The notes under the pieces: model-generated | What the model was told of the DNA's origin: nothing | Database searches by the model: none | Seen by the model: only the letters and a program-made list of their open reading frames with translations | Source of the DNA: Sanguinoderma infundibulare | Taxonomy: Eukaryota; Basidiomycota; Agaricomycetes; Polyporales; Polyporaceae | Direction of reading: 5' to 3' | Assembly (NCBI GenBank): GCA_032821775.1 | Contig: JAVLRN010000017.1 | Location: forward strand, 372,001-436,000 | DNA: 64,000 bases | Shown: positions 22,588 through 35,329 of the stretch, piece by piece | How positions within the stretch are numbered: the first letter of the stretch is position 1 | Layout of the letters: each line of letters begins with the position of its first letter | Program-made: the position numbers and the translations under genes

Positions 22588-23322
22588 TCAGTCCCAGTCA
22601 GTAATTGGGTCCTCCTCATCGTCATCTGCCTCCCTCAATGACCCATCCAGAACAAAATGAAATCTGTCCTTCCACATGGTGATTGGCTGCCAGACGACCT
22701 GCTCCACAGACTCCTCAGCCTCGGCCTCCTCATCAACCCATGCCACGCTTTTCGGACCATTCCGCTCGTGCCGCGGCGGAACCACCTCGCCGTTCATGTC
22801 TAGACGTGGCTTCCGGCTCCCGATGTCCCTGCGCGCGACGTTCGGAAGTGGGGGTGGGAAGAGGGGGCCCGGAACTGCGCTCATGATGCCAACTTCGCCA
22901 AGTCGCGCAGCACGCAACTCCTCAGGTGTGGCCTTCTCGAACCGCAGGATGCCGCGCCGCACGAGCGCCGTGAGCTCATGGATTTCAGCCAAAGAGACCT
23001 GGCTGAGGTTGCGCAAGGTGATATGGCGAGGCCATGTGGGGAGGTTCGCCTCAAGGCCCAGAACAACGTTGGTCCGGAAGGTCTTGTGGGTATAACGCAT
23101 TTTTGCAGTGTCATCGCCTGTAAATGATCCTGGTGATACGTCAGCAGCATACACTGTAAATGCTAATATGTTATACTTACGTAGACCCCCATCAAACAAG
23201 TTCCGAAGTGTTCCTCGAGCGCAGCCAGCATTGGTGGCGTAAATGGTGATGGGACGTCTGAGTGCCGCAGTCGACAAACTAGAGCGCGGGCGTGGAGAAG
23301 TGAAGCTGTTCTGGAAAATCAT
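22588..23322 (-). CDS. Orphan 227-aa protein, copy 2
   Basis: Exons 23322-23181 and 23129-22588, with an intron and start as in copy 1. Two substitutions (Leu to Pro in the proline-rich stretch, Ala to Val in the acidic stretch) separate the proteins, and the reading frame is intact. Confidence 0.65.
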   Translation of the reverse strand: MIFQNSFTSPRPRSSLSTAALRRPITIYATNAGCARGTLRNLFDGGLRKYNILAFTVYAADVSPGSFTGDDTAKMRYTHKTFRTNVVLGLEANLPTWPRHITLRNLSQVSLAEIHELTALVRRGILRFEKATPEELRAARLGEVGIMSAVPGPLFPPPLPNVARRDIGSRKPRLDMNGEVVPPRHERNGPKSVAWVDEEAEAEESVEQVVWQPITMWKDRFHFVLDGSLREADDDEEDPITDWD

Positions 23323-23384
23323 GAAGTGGGGCGATGTGGCGGAGGGCTACGGTCGAAGTTTCCATTTGATCTCCCCATTCCACA

Positions 23385-23394
23385 AATTTATACC
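23385..23394 (-). promoter_or_regulatory. TATA box of the 227-aa orphan, copy 2
   Basis: TATAAATT on the minus strand, 63-72 bp before the ATG at 23,322. Confidence 0.6.
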
Positions 23395-24174
23395 ACCCGC
23401 ACTATTCCAGCGGGACTGCGATGTCCGGGATCACCCTGTTGGGAAATACAAGCGACAATTCAGCTCTCGAAGCCAGCAGATGGCTAAATTACTTAATCTC
23501 ACTGACTGCATCCATGCGTGAACCCTGAACAACTTGAGGACATGTGTTAGACCACCGGAGACCGCCCACACTCGATGCGACACACGGGCAGTCCAGACCA
23601 TCCGGAGCACCGCATGCAAACAAACACAATCATAAACAACACTCACCCGAGACCCGCCCGTTCCGTCTGCGCCCATTTCGCTTATTGCTGTTCCGTGTGC
23701 CTCGCCTGGAATCTTGATCTCCGGAGCGCGGACTTGGGTGAATTACCTATTGCATGGAGTGACCCCGACCGGTCCAGCTCGTACGAGGGGATCGCCGCAG
23801 AGTGGGAGCCAGTATGCTGTCTGTGTTAGCCGTCGCTAGTGTCGGGCCGACTTGTCATGCGACAACAGTAGCGGTGGTGCTGAGCTGTTGTGCAGCTTCC
23901 GCGGCTCCTTCAGGATCGAGTACGGCGTCTCCACTTGGGCCTTTGTACGTGTGGCGTGCGCGGACACAGACAAGAGAGGAGAGAGCACATGAGGGCTCTC
24001 GGACGTTCTTTGCGACGACGACGAATCCACATCCGAACGCCATGTATTCACCCTGTGGCTCTTCACCGACAGCGATGAGCGGATCGGCTCAGAGCACGGC
24101 AGCACAGGCATCCGCAGCCGCATATCCTCTGATGGAAGGGGAGCGATGGCGTGGCCAGCCGAGCTGCAGGATGT

Positions 24175-25335
24175 TCATTGGCAATCTCGGCCATCTGTGA
24201 CTTCGCAGTCATGGGCATCGCCCGCTCCTCGTCCTCTCCAAGAAGCCGCTGTTGATAGCTGTCGCGCGAACTCCTCTCTTCGCCGTCTGTGGCCCCCTTC
24301 TGCACATTCATCGCAGCGACCGTGTTTGAAGGATAGACGGGAGACATAAGTGTCAGCGACCCAAACATCCCTGACGTCGCAGATGCTGCACTTGGCGAAG
24401 CTTCCGGGGAACCGAACATCGCGCGTGGCAACATGGAGGGCTCTGGAACGGGCTCGTTGCTGAGGGTAAGCGGAGCCGGCCGGTTCTTCTCCATCTTGCT
24501 CATCTCCTTCGCATCCGCGTCTGCGGACATCCGCCAAACTGGTCGACTCGGCCGGCCGCGGCTTCCCCTTCGACTCCTTCCGCTCGCGCCTGCTGCTCGT
24601 CGACTCCAGACTCGCGCGCTGGTTGGACATGGGCGGCGCGTCAGAACCTGACGCGACTGCGTACAGCGATCCCTTCGAGAACCGAGACATTTTCGATGCC
24701 ATCGAGAAGCGCGAGTAGCGATACTGGTCGTAGATATTGTCCGTGCCCGCCCAATCGCCCGAGCCTTTGCCGACCATCGAGTTTGTTAAGCTGTCCGCAT
24801 GGCTCATCAGTGGCTTGCTGTATCCTGCGATTGTGACCGGGACCATTTCCTGGACGGCCCCAACTGACCTCGACCGAGGTCCAATGCGGCCTGTGCGTCA
24901 GTAGTCTCCTGGACAGTTACGCTTGTGCATCTCGCGCCTGACTGTGCCGTCCAGGACTGCGTGAACACCAATGAAGCCCCTTGTACATCCGATGCCGGTA
25001 GAGCAGTGCAGAAGAACATGTCTGAGGTCTCGCGCGACCGTTGCAACGCCAGTCAGAGTCTCGACCTCGTCCAGATAGCGCTCCTTGCTTGCGACGACCT
25101 ATTGCCATGTACAGGAGACAGCAGGGGTTGGGGCTCCGAGGCGGAACGGTGATACTTACAGCGGACCCTCACCCCACGGTTTCCGTTCATCCTAAGCGGC
25201 CGATCCAGATGCTGAAACTTGAATTCAGTGATGATCCGAGGAGGCGCATCTGGGTACGCAACATTGGTAAGCTCGAAAACGCGCTTGATTGTCGAAGGGC
25301 TGCCTCGCCTCATCCAGCTGTGTGCTGCCGTCCCG
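24175..25335 (-). pseudogene. Protein tyrosine phosphatase gene, broken, copy 2
   Basis: The same Cys-for-Arg change in the P-loop (HCSTGIGC), unreadable WPD loop and frame change in the Ser-rich tail as copy 1. The two copies are nearly the same over this stretch. Confidence 0.65.
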
Positions 25336-25344
25336 AGACCACCA

Positions 25345-26675
25345 GTGCTGGTCGTCATTGCATGCACTGTAGATGATGGTGAGAGTCCTACACGGAGACC
25401 AGAATGACCGCTGGGAGCAGAGGAGGAGCGGAAGAGGGGATGCGCTCCCCCCACCTGTTTACCGGCAAGATTCGCCAAAACGCGATTCTCGAAAAGCAGT
25501 CGGCGACGCTCTGAACGCTGCAGAGACGTCGTGCAGGACGTCCCGAGTCCGCAAAACAAGTTCGCACCGTGCCCTGACATGAACTCGAGGCGGGACAACC
25601 GTCGCACTCCCAACCGCAATCAAATCGCACCGAAACCGTATTTTTTTGACCTCCTCGGATCGCCGCGCAAAGGCTGTCAAACGTTGTGAAACATGATCGA
25701 GGATGAACCGCACTTGATTTCTGCTGGAACCGAGGCATACAAAATAAGTTATGACATTTTTTTCCAGTGCCGACCTACAGGATTCAACCCTGGTCGCACC
25801 CGCCGGTGCGTATCCACCTCGAATTGAGTGTCCTAGCCTCCAGAGGAACACCCGACGTCGTGTCAATGCATGAACAGGCCGCCGGATGCGGGATGACCTC
25901 TCAGTCGGGCATGCCATGGATCGTCGGTTTCGGACGCAATTTTGAAAGTGGTCCGATCGCCATAGAAGCTAGTGTGGACGGTGCGGGCATGTTCGGACGC
26001 ATGTACACGGCAGCCGAAGTCGCGGTGGGGTTCGGAATGGAACAGAAATTGCTGCAATTTCGCTTGGGGATCCGCTAGAAATCGCACGGCAGCCGAGTCT
26101 CGATCTGTGCCAGCACGCCCTGTTTCATGCGTTAGCGTCCTACAATAGGATTATCGAACCACAGCAGTAACTTACGAATCGTGTATGCCGTCGGACGCAT
26201 GTGCTATTTTCTGCCTCCCCAGGCCGGTCTTCGGATGTATGTGTGTGCCGCGATATGGTTCGAGCCGTGCTGGCCACTGAAACGAGGCCGAAGGGGCGAG
26301 TCCTCTCACTTGGACAGGTGACGGACCTGGGAGATGAGACTACGAGCATGAGTGCAGCACTGCGTCAGTTGAGGTGAGGCATCCACTGACAGCTCGACGT
26401 CGCAACCAGTGACATTGTACGGTTTGCAGGTCGTGTACTGTAATCTCCACCATGAGATGGGCAATGCGACCCCCGCTCTGCACCCTCTCCCGGAGTCCGC
26501 ACCACACCGCCATCGGTATGTGGCTCTCGCTCAGGCACAGACGGACGTGGAACACGGAATCAGGGATGAGGAGGGAGTTGCCGTCTTCCTAGGCTTTTCG
26601 TCCATGTGCCCAGATCTCTGCCACGCACGGTCACCCAGTTCCGTTCGACGCGAACCTAGATCTCTTGTCAGAGGG
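25345..26675. other. Stretch without a supportable gene, copy 2
   Basis: Equivalent of 9300-10,630. It holds the highest density of differences from copy 1 outside the synthetase gene, including a one-base indel pair in the T runs near 25,640 and 25,755. Confidence 0.5.
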
Positions 26676-26683
26676 ACAGCCGA

Positions 26684-26990
26684 CGCGTCAGCTACCCATT
26701 CAACTTCATCCTCACCTCCGCGACGATCCCGTCCTTGCTCGCGGCCTACCTCGACAAGTTCCACCCGTCACTAACTCGCCTCGCCTCGCTGCACCTGCAC
26801 AAGCTCCCGGCAATGCTCAAGACGGAGCACATGAGCTGGACGAGCGGGAACCGCGACATGGATATCGAGCACCGCCTCCGGCGTGTCTGGGCGGAGAGCA
26901 TGCGGACACCAGGGCCAAGTCCAAGGTGCTCATATTCTGCAACAAGGGCACGCACATCGGGGACCTCGGCGCATACGTCGCGCTGATGAG
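26684..26990 (+). pseudogene. DEAD-box RNA helicase fragment, copy 2
   Basis: Same fragment and frameshift as at 10,639-10,945. Confidence 0.7.
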
Positions 26991-27611
26991 TGTGGTCGAG
27001 CCCAAACCACTTGATGTGCCAATCGTAGGCGGCGCATGCAGGGGCTCGCTTGTGGGAAGTGATACTGATCGGATCGGCGCCCGGCCAACGGTCTTGACTG
27101 GGTCTGGGCGGGCGAGTCGTCGGGAATGGACTTGGGAGATGGAGGATTGGCGAGGTCGAGCCTCTGGTCCGTGCTCTACGGCGCTCGAGAGAGCACATAA
27201 ATACTAGAGAAAGAGGGGGAGGACGGCTTCAGTATCCACCACCCTCTGGCCGGACCTCCTACTACTCACCTCCCAATGGATACCGCCCGCTGCCCTCGCC
27301 CGGCGACCTCGCCCGGCGACCTCGCCCGGCGACTTTGCGCAATGTGCGCCATCCGATTGGCCATATTCTCCCATCGCTTCTCCTGGCGTCCGAATGGCTG
27401 CCGGCCGAAGGCGGGAATGGCTGCAGGTTTGACGGTGAGTGTGGTCCCCGAATGGCGCGCATCAGACAAATGCTCACCGAGTATTGCGCACGGTGGCAAC
27501 CAACGGCGGCCTTGCTTGCAGGGTCGTCGAGAACGTCGAGGAGCTGGTGAAAGATGGTGAGTACATGTCCGCGAGGTTATTGATCGGATGCGTCGCTTAC
27601 GGGCTGGTCTA

Positions 27612-27742
27612 AGCACGCATGTGCGGCCATCCACGGCGACGCTCCTGAACATGTTGAACATCTCGCCGTTCCCCTACCAGATCTTCGACCAGGGCAACAT
27701 CTTCTTCTGGCTTGTCCGCATCTGCCAACGGCACGGCTGAGA
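27612..27742 (+). pseudogene. Ribosomal P0 (uL10) fragment, copy 2
   Basis: Same 40-codon stretch as at 11,567-11,697, unchanged. Confidence 0.6.
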
Positions 27743-28792
27743 AGGAGCCGTGGACGCCGTGGAACACCGTAGGCGAGCAGCGGATGAGCCTGTGCCAGAG
27801 TTTGGGGCAGTACGTGTTCATGCACGGAGGATAAGAGGGGAGGCGAGGAGTGTCGAGAGAGCACGTGTATGTCGATAGATAGCCGAGAGTGTTTGTCCGA
27901 GTCGCAGCCAAGTGGCACAGCCGGTGATGCAGCGAGTGTCCGGGTCGTATGCGCGCGAGGGTTGGTCTGTTGGTGGGGATGCTGCATACGGTCTCAAGCT
28001 GGGTGGCGCGCGTGAGGCGGGAAATGCGCGAATTGGGGTTGGGTTGGTGTTATGCCAGTGAAGCAGGGTCGGTCCAAGTAGTTGAAGGTAATGGGAGACA
28101 AAGGTCGTAGCAGCAGTTCCAGAGTTCGAGCAGTCAAGGCGATGAGGTATGCCGGGCAAGAGTGTCATGGCAGTCGTCGACTCAAGCTTCAAGACGTGCG
28201 ACGCGCTTGATGCCCATGGCGTTGAACAGGAGGAATGAGCTCGCGGATCGATCGCACAGGCAAGAATTGCGGGGACTGGGCACCAAGCGAAGAGGCTCCG
28301 CTTGCGAACATGAACGCGCATGACGTCTATGTACATATCCACACACGTGTACACGGCGGGCGTGGGAATCGAGCGACGAGGACGTCACGCCCGCCGCCCA
28401 CTGCCCAATTGCATTCGACCGCTCTGTCTCTTTCCATTTCCAGTACTTCTCGTCTCTCGTTCCTCGGCGGGGCCATGCGCGTATCTCTCACTCGACACGC
28501 GCCCCCTGACAACACCGTCCTAGGCCGTATCACTAAACGAGCTATGTCAGGGTGATGGGCACACGCTGCCCGCAGGAGACTGCGCGGGCACGTGGCGGGA
28601 TCACGGGTGTCCAGCGCGCCCGCATTCAACTCGCGTGTGTGCCGATCCGTCTGCTGGACCACACAAACTCTGTTCCGCATCTTGGACTCCAGCCACCATC
28701 TCCACCACCTCCTCCTCCATCTCCTCCCCGCCTCCTCCACAGACAACGATGACGACAGCCATCACCACGACTACGCGCCGCTCTCAGTGAGC

Positions 28793-31681
28793 ATGCCCCC
28801 TCGGAAGAAAGCCACCTCAGCGGATGGCACGGACGTGTCAACTGCCCCGACGCGCTCCTCAGGGTGCATGCGCGCCCCATCCGCCAACGCCGTCGCGGTC
28901 GCGGTCACGAACGACGCCATCGCGAACGGGACAACGGGCATGAACGGCGGCGCGACAAAGAAGACGCGGGGCAAGCGTGCGCGGGACGAGACCGAATCTG
29001 GCATGGAGACGGACGTTTCGGAGAGGCCGGCGGCGAAGAAGGCGAAGGCGAGCAAGAAGAGCAAGAAGGAGCTGGACGCGATTGACGAGGACGGTGAGGG
29101 AGAGGAGGAAGAGGAGGTGGTGGTGAAGCCGGCTGCGAAGAAGGGACGGGGGACAAAGGCGAAGGCCCCTCCGAAGGCTCGGGCGACCAAGGCTCAGGGT
29201 GCGAAGAAGGCGAAGGATGCCGATGAGGACGTCGACATGGATGACGAGGCCGCGGACGAGGAGAACGAGGACGAGGAGGACGAGAAGCCCGCGTCCAAGA
29301 AGCCGGCGAGCAAGGCCGCGGCCAAGGGCAAAGGCAAGGCCAAGGATGCGGCGGCCTTACCGCAGAAGATGGTACGTCGTACTCGTCCCCCCTGATTCCA
29401 CCCCCAACCGCGACAACAGGTGACTGTGGTCAAACGTGGCAAAGCACCTAGGCCTGTCGATGTCCGCTCGGGCTGGGAGATGTCCCATGAGGTGCTCGTC
29501 ACCCCTGACGGCGTGTGGGACGCGACGCTCAACCAGACGGACATCGGCAACAACGCGAACAAGTACGTGCTCTCTAACGCACCGCATACATGCATCTAAC
29601 GGACTCGATCGTACACAGGTTCTACGTGCTCCAGCTCCTCCACCCTCTCGGCAACAACAGCCAAGTCACGCTCTTCACCTGCTGGGGCCGCATTGGGGAG
29701 AACGGCCAGAACCAGAAGAAGGTCAGTCGGCGGAGAGGGTGCGTGTGGTGAGCAACGACTAATGGTATTCCACTCAGGGTCCGTGGTCGTATCCACAGGC
29801 CATCAACGAGTTCAAGAAGCAATTCAAGGCTAAAGCAGCAGTCGACTGGGACAACCGTGTCGGGATGGTCCAGAAGAAGGGTACGTGTGCGTCTCGGCGG
29901 ACAGAGGAGACGTTATGCTGATAGTGTGATATGCAGGCAAATACCAGTGGATCGAAAGGTCCTACGGGGATGAGGAGGAGGAAGAGGACGAGGCGAGCGT
30001 CGCTGGGTCGTCGAAGAAAGAGGACGAGAAGGTCCCCGACACGACCTTGGGTCCCGAGCTCCAGCAGCTCGTCAAGCTCATCTTCAACCAATCGTAAGTG
30101 CTCTCCATCATGTCAGACTATCGCTCCATTGAACCCTCTCGTACCACAGGTTGTTCGCTGCGACACTGTCATCGATGAACTACGACGCGAACAAGCTGCC
30201 GCTTGGCAAGTTTCACCTCTCGAAGCTGCGTCGCGCGAATGCTGAATATATGCACAGGAAAGCTTGCCAAGGGCACCATCCTCAATGGCTTCTCTGCCCT
30301 CAAGGTGCTCTCCGAAGTCATTGGCCAGCCCGGCGGCGCCACCGCCACGCAGCACGGCGGATTCCGCAGGGCCGTCGAGGACCTCACCTCGCGCTACTAC
30401 TCGTAAGCATGCCCCGAATCGGCATCAATACTTGGCTAACCTCGCATGCAGCATCATCCCGCACGTCTTCGGGCGCGACCGCCCGACGGTGATCGACTCG
30501 CTGGAGCTCCTCAAGAAAGAGCTCGAGCTCGTCGACGCCCTCGGGGACATGGAGATCGCGACGAAGCTGCTCTCGTCCGCGATCCCCAAGGACGCGGCGG
30601 GTAACCTGGTGAACCCGCTCGATGCGCATTTCCGGTCGCTCGAGCTGTCGAAGATGGAGCCGGTCGTGCGGGGGAGCAAGGAGTTCGGCGCGCTCCAGGC
30701 ATACACGCGCGACACGCACGGGGCGACGCACAGGCATTACGGCGTGGAGGTGCTGAACGCGTTCCGCGTGGAGAGGGAGCACGAGACGCAGGCGTGGAAC
30801 GACGCGGGCTTTGGCGTATTGGATGTGGGAGAGCGGATGTTGCTGTGGCACGGCTCGCGGACGACGAACTTTGCGGGCATCCTGAAGCAGGGTCTGCGGA
30901 TCGCCCCGCCCGAAGGTGAGCCCGAGCACGGTGCCCTTGGCGCAAAGCTGACGCGATCGTTTGCAGCTCCTGTGACTGGGTACATGTTCGGCAAGGGTGT
31001 GTACTTTGCAGATGTGAGTCTCGTTGATTTTATTGAAGCCTTTTCTTTGCGGTGCTGACTATCGTTCGCGCAGATGATGTCCAAGGTACTTGCATTTGCC
31101 GTGTTCGGCTTTCCGTTGCTGATGAGGTGTCCGGACGCCAGTCCGCGAACTACTGCCACGCATAGTGAGTCGCGCCTCACTTCTGAGTTGCCACCCGCCA
31201 CTCACACGAACACACTCACACAGCCTGAGCAACAACACCGGCCTGCTCCTCCTGTGCGAGGTCGCCGTGAAGCCGTTCTTCGAGCAGCGCGAGGCGAACT
31301 ACAACGCCGACCAGGACTGCAAGAACGCGAGTGCCAGGTAAGCTTCTTCGACGCCAGCCTCGCGCGCCTCGCTGATCGAAACTATCCTCTCTCCAGGGCG
31401 ACGAAGGGTCTCGGGCGCACCCAACCTACCCAATGGCAGGACGCCGGCGACGCGCTCGAGAACGCCGAGCTCAAGGGCTGCCACATGCCCAAGGGGCCGG
31501 GCAAGGGCGTCTCGGACCCGCATGTGTATCTGGAGTACAACGAGGTTTGTACCTCTCTTCTTCATTGACGGTGTTGATGCGAGATCTGACGGAACGCCCT
31601 TCGGAACACCGTGTACAGTACATCGTTTACGACCCTTCGCAGATCCGGGTTCGGTACCTGCTGATGGTCAAGATGCAGTAG
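28793..31681 (+). CDS. PARP: Poly(ADP-ribose) polymerase (WGR-PRD-ART type), copy 2
   Basis: Same 14-exon model as copy 1, shifted by 16,045 bp. I see a single coding difference over the gene, CTT to CTC in a Leu codon of exon 5 (about 30,069), which is silent. The WGR domain, regulatory domain and H-Y-E triad are intact. The near-absence of change, introns included, means either very recent duplication or homogenisation of this part of the unit. Confidence 0.93.
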
Positions 31682-31979
31682 GAAAAGGAGACCTGCGCGG
31701 TCGGATACATGCCCGGTATATACTGTACTCGCCTCTATTCTACCTGTTTGTGCTTGTTGATGTTACAAAATTATACAATGCGACCTTAGAATGGATCCCA
31801 ATCGTTTTCTAAGCCGACGGGAGACGCGCCAGGAGGTTCGTCTACTGACGATTTCAGCGGAGCTCGGCCTCTCCATCGCGCCCAAGGCTTCTCAATCGCC
31901 GCTGATGCGGGCTTATCGGGCTTCTCGCATCCCCGAACCGGCTCTCAGCGCTCAGTCCGAGACCTCATCTGACGTCTGC

Positions 31980-31990
31980 ATATATATATA
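31980..31990 (+). promoter_or_regulatory. TATA box for synthetase copy 3
   Basis: TATATATATA run 77-87 bp before the ATG at 32,067, as in copy 1. Confidence 0.6.
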
Positions 31991-32066
31991 GGCTCATGCC
32001 CCGCAATATCCTCCCCCTCGCTCTCACCGCGTACCATATTTTGCATTCCAGGTTCCGACTGCTGAC

Positions 32067-35047
32067 ATGACCGTATTCCACTCACCACGGACGTTCGAGC
32101 CTCCGCGCGACGACGTGACGGTCGCGCAGTTCATGTTGGACGACGTCGGCGCCGCGCGAGCCCGTCCGGCACGGCCGGCGTACATTCCTTGCTTCGTAGA
32201 TTCCGAGACGGGCAAGACGATGGATTTCGAAGAGGTGCGTGAGCCTACCTGTGCCTGGTCTTGTTATTCAACTGCTGAATTGATGAGGGGTCGTGGTCGT
32301 AGCTCCGGCATCGCAGCCACGCGTTGGCCCGGTCGCTGAAAGGACGTTATGATATTGGTGAGGCGAAAATGCTGACTTGCATCTAATTTTGACCCGATAG
32401 GCCCTCTCGAAAACACACGTCCAGGTCGGCTACCTACCTAACTGACCTCGATGGGAGCCCCAGGTAGTCCCAGACTGGGCTCCCGTCGACGTCGGTTGGT
32501 AAACAGACCTGAAAGTCCTTTTCGAGAGGGTCTAAAACAGGTGTACTGTGGCTAATGGCGTGCTGATGGTTTATGTTAGGTGTCGGTAGTGTAGGTTCGT
32601 GGTCTCGGTTATTCAGTTGGTGAACGCGGTAGTGAACTGGCTGTAGTTTCGGTCTTCCTTCCCAACCACATTGGTGAACACATGTGTCTCGCATTTGTTT
32701 CAGTTGGGAGACCTAATGGGAGAGTGTCTGGTGTAGATTACGGTGTCATCGTGTGGGCAATTCATAGGCTAGGCGGCATTGTTGCGTACGTATGTATCAT
32801 TCCACTCGCAGACATGATACTGACCGTTCCGCAGTGCACACAGCTCAACGCTTACACCGGACGAATTTGGTACGTCCTTACCGGACTGACACGCCTCGCT
32901 TCTTCTGACATGTCTACCACAGCCTACCAAGTCGGGCTTACCGAATCCTCCCTCATCGTGGCTTATCCAAGTAATCTTCAAGTATCCCTTTCCGTCATGA
33001 AGAAGCACAAGATCCCTGAGAATCGACTCGTCCTCCTGGATGGCCATCTTGCGCCGGATGCCCCCTTCCTTTCCATCGAGTCGCTCATAGACGAACACGA
33101 GAGACACTCGCCCTACGTTGAACACACCTTCAGACCCGGTGAAGCGAAGACAGCTATTGCGTTCCTGTCCTTCTCGTCAGGCACGACTGGAAATCCCAAA
33201 GTATGTTCTCATTTGGTACATTGGCGACTGGCCTCACCCCAGAGATACAGGCAGTTGCTATATCCCATTACAACCTCGTCTGCAGCGTCCTCCAGACTGC
33301 CGCAAGCAACCTTATACACGAACAATATGCTCCTTGGAAGGATCAGCGCTTTCGACCGGGAGATAGATGTGACGGGAGTATGTGCTTGACTTGATCCTAG
33401 AAATCCAGGTTCGCTGACGTTCAAAGCGACTTCACAGCTCTGCCGACCTACCGTAAGTCGGCCACTGGCTAGCGTGACCTATACGAGGCGGCTGACAGTG
33501 GAGCGTAGATATACTCGGCTTGGTTATAAACGTGAGTGCTTTGCGAACTTTACACTAGCAACTGAGCTCAACTCCATGATCCACCACCCAGCTTCATTTC
33601 ATGCTCTACGCAGGTGTACGCACATCCACGTATCTCAGAACCGCCCCCACAGACCTAATCCAGAAACCCAGTTGACGATGATCGTCTCGAAAGCATTCGT
33701 CTTCGAAAGGTTCCTGCAGAATATACAGCGCTATAGGATCACCCATCTGACGTGAGCATGCTCCTCCATTTCATCATCGCTCCCCCGAGGCCTCACGCGA
33801 ATGAATGGCAGCATGGTACCCCCGCAAGTGGTCTTGCTCTGCAAGGTGCGCTGTCTAACCTATGGGTGATGCATCTGACACATCTCGAGCGTTCATGATT
33901 GCGATCCAGAACGCCCTGACGAAGAAGTACGACCTCTCGAGTGTGCGCTACTGCCTCATCGCGGCTGCGCCTCTCTCTGCAGAGTTGACAGCGGAGCTCG
34001 TGCAAGTGTTTCCGGACGCACAGCTCGGACAAGGATATGGCAAGCGTTCCTCCACATCTCGATTGCTCGTGCACGATACTTACGCGCGACCTCGAAGGGC
34101 TGACCGAGACCGCGTGTGGCGTGGCGGGCGTGAGTCGCGGCTGATTTTCTTCGCGCAGGCCAGCTGAATTCCTCGCCCAAGTTCCCTATATCAAGGAAAG
34201 TGGGAATTCTCGGAAGCTGTGGTCAGCTGGCGCCAGGAATAGCTGCGAAAGTCGTGAAAGCGAGCGGCGAGCTTGCGGGCGTTGGCGAGGCGGGCGAGCT
34301 CCTCATCCAAGGTCCGAACGTGATGATGGGGTACTATCGCAATCCGAAGGCGTGAGTTGTGCATCCAGTGCCGATTCGCCTGTCGACTGACGGAGGGTAT
34401 ACTCAGGACCGAAGAAGCGTTTGACAATGGGTAAGGCTCGATGATCGCGTGTTGTCCGGCCAATGTGTATCCGCTTCACAGGTGGCTCCGTACCGGGGAC
34501 GAGGTCAAGTTCGACGCAGAGGGTAACATGTTCGTCACGGACCGCATCAAGGTGGGTGCATCACCCGTGCTTCGTCTGGATCTCTTGCTCAGCCCCCCGG
34601 CAGGAGCTCATCAAAGTGAAGGGCCTGCAAGTCGCCCCGTCCGAGCTCGAGGGATACTTGCTGAGCAACCCGGACGTGGCGGACGCGGCCGTCGTCGGCG
34701 TCCCCGACGAGTATTCCGGCGAGCTCCCGCGCGCGTACGTCGTGCTCAAGCCCGGGATCGCTGCCGCGGCGAGCACGGACGGAAAACTCGCGAAGGAAGT
34801 GAAGGACAGGCTGTACCAGGTGCGTTCGCATATTGGCCGTATGAGCTCAAGTCCGCCTACAGATTGCTTAATTTTGTGGTCTACCGACTAGACGGTCGCG
34901 TCTGCGGCTGCGAAGTACAAGTGGTTGGAGGGCGGCATCGAGTTCATTGACGCGATACCCAAAAGCCCGAGCGGAAAGATCCTGCGCCGTGTCCTGAAAC
35001 AGCGCATCGAACCACGTGGAAGTTCTCCAGTTCGCGCGCGACTCTGA
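32067..35047 (+). CDS. 4CL-like acyl-CoA synthetase, copy 3
   Basis: Complete gene and the last element of the array. Motifs are as in copy 2. Between about 33,771 and 34,110 it differs from copies 1 and 2 at many intron positions but only silently in the exons (KKYDLSSVRYCLIAAAPLS and LTETACGVAG have four synonymous changes). In that patch the intron after GQGYG starts with GC (GGCAAGCG) instead of GT. The protein tail is the same, except that the Glu before the IPKSPSGK segment is Asp. Exon 2 is unresolved, as in the other copies. Confidence 0.75.
32402..32530. repeat. 129-bp foldback inverted repeat, copy 3
   Basis: Same element with perfect 12-bp ends. It is present at the same site in all three synthetase copies, so it predates the array. 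Confidence 0.6.
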
Positions 35048-35329
35048 CGGAGGGTCGAGTTACCGTGTGTTACTATGTATATGCACTTACAGTATGTGTA
35101 CTGCTAAGACGTCGACGCGGACAGGTGACTTCCCTTATGAATGCGAGTCGAGAGCGAAATGTATCGCGATTTTGCTTCAGCTGCTTCTTGAGAGCGCAGA
35201 TGCAGGACTGCGGCGTTTCATCGGGCCAGACTCACCTGGACGAAACCTTTCCGGGAAGCCCAAAGGCAACGAAGTGACATGACAATGTGGCGCTCTGCCA
35301 AAGGATCAAGAATGCATTCCCTCTTTCCG

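Larger units (their letters stand above)
1..35131 (+). repeat. Direct tandem array, ~16.05-kb unit (two copies plus a 3-kb partial)
   Basis: The first bases of the window recur at 16,055 and again at 32,100, in the same orientation and followed by colinear sequence. Copy 1 is 1-16,054, copy 2 is 16,055-32,099, and copy 3 matches until 35,131, where it leaves the unit just after the shared bases GACAGGTGACTT (copy 1 equivalent 3012, copy 2 equivalent 19,078). The true repeat unit is therefore the segment after 3012 up to 19,078, and again up to 35,131. The left end lies outside the window, so the copy number is at least 2.2. Copies differ by scattered substitutions and small indels, so they are not a simple duplicated read. 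An assembly artefact that concatenates two nuclear haplotypes of a dikaryon remains possible. Confidence 0.95.
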
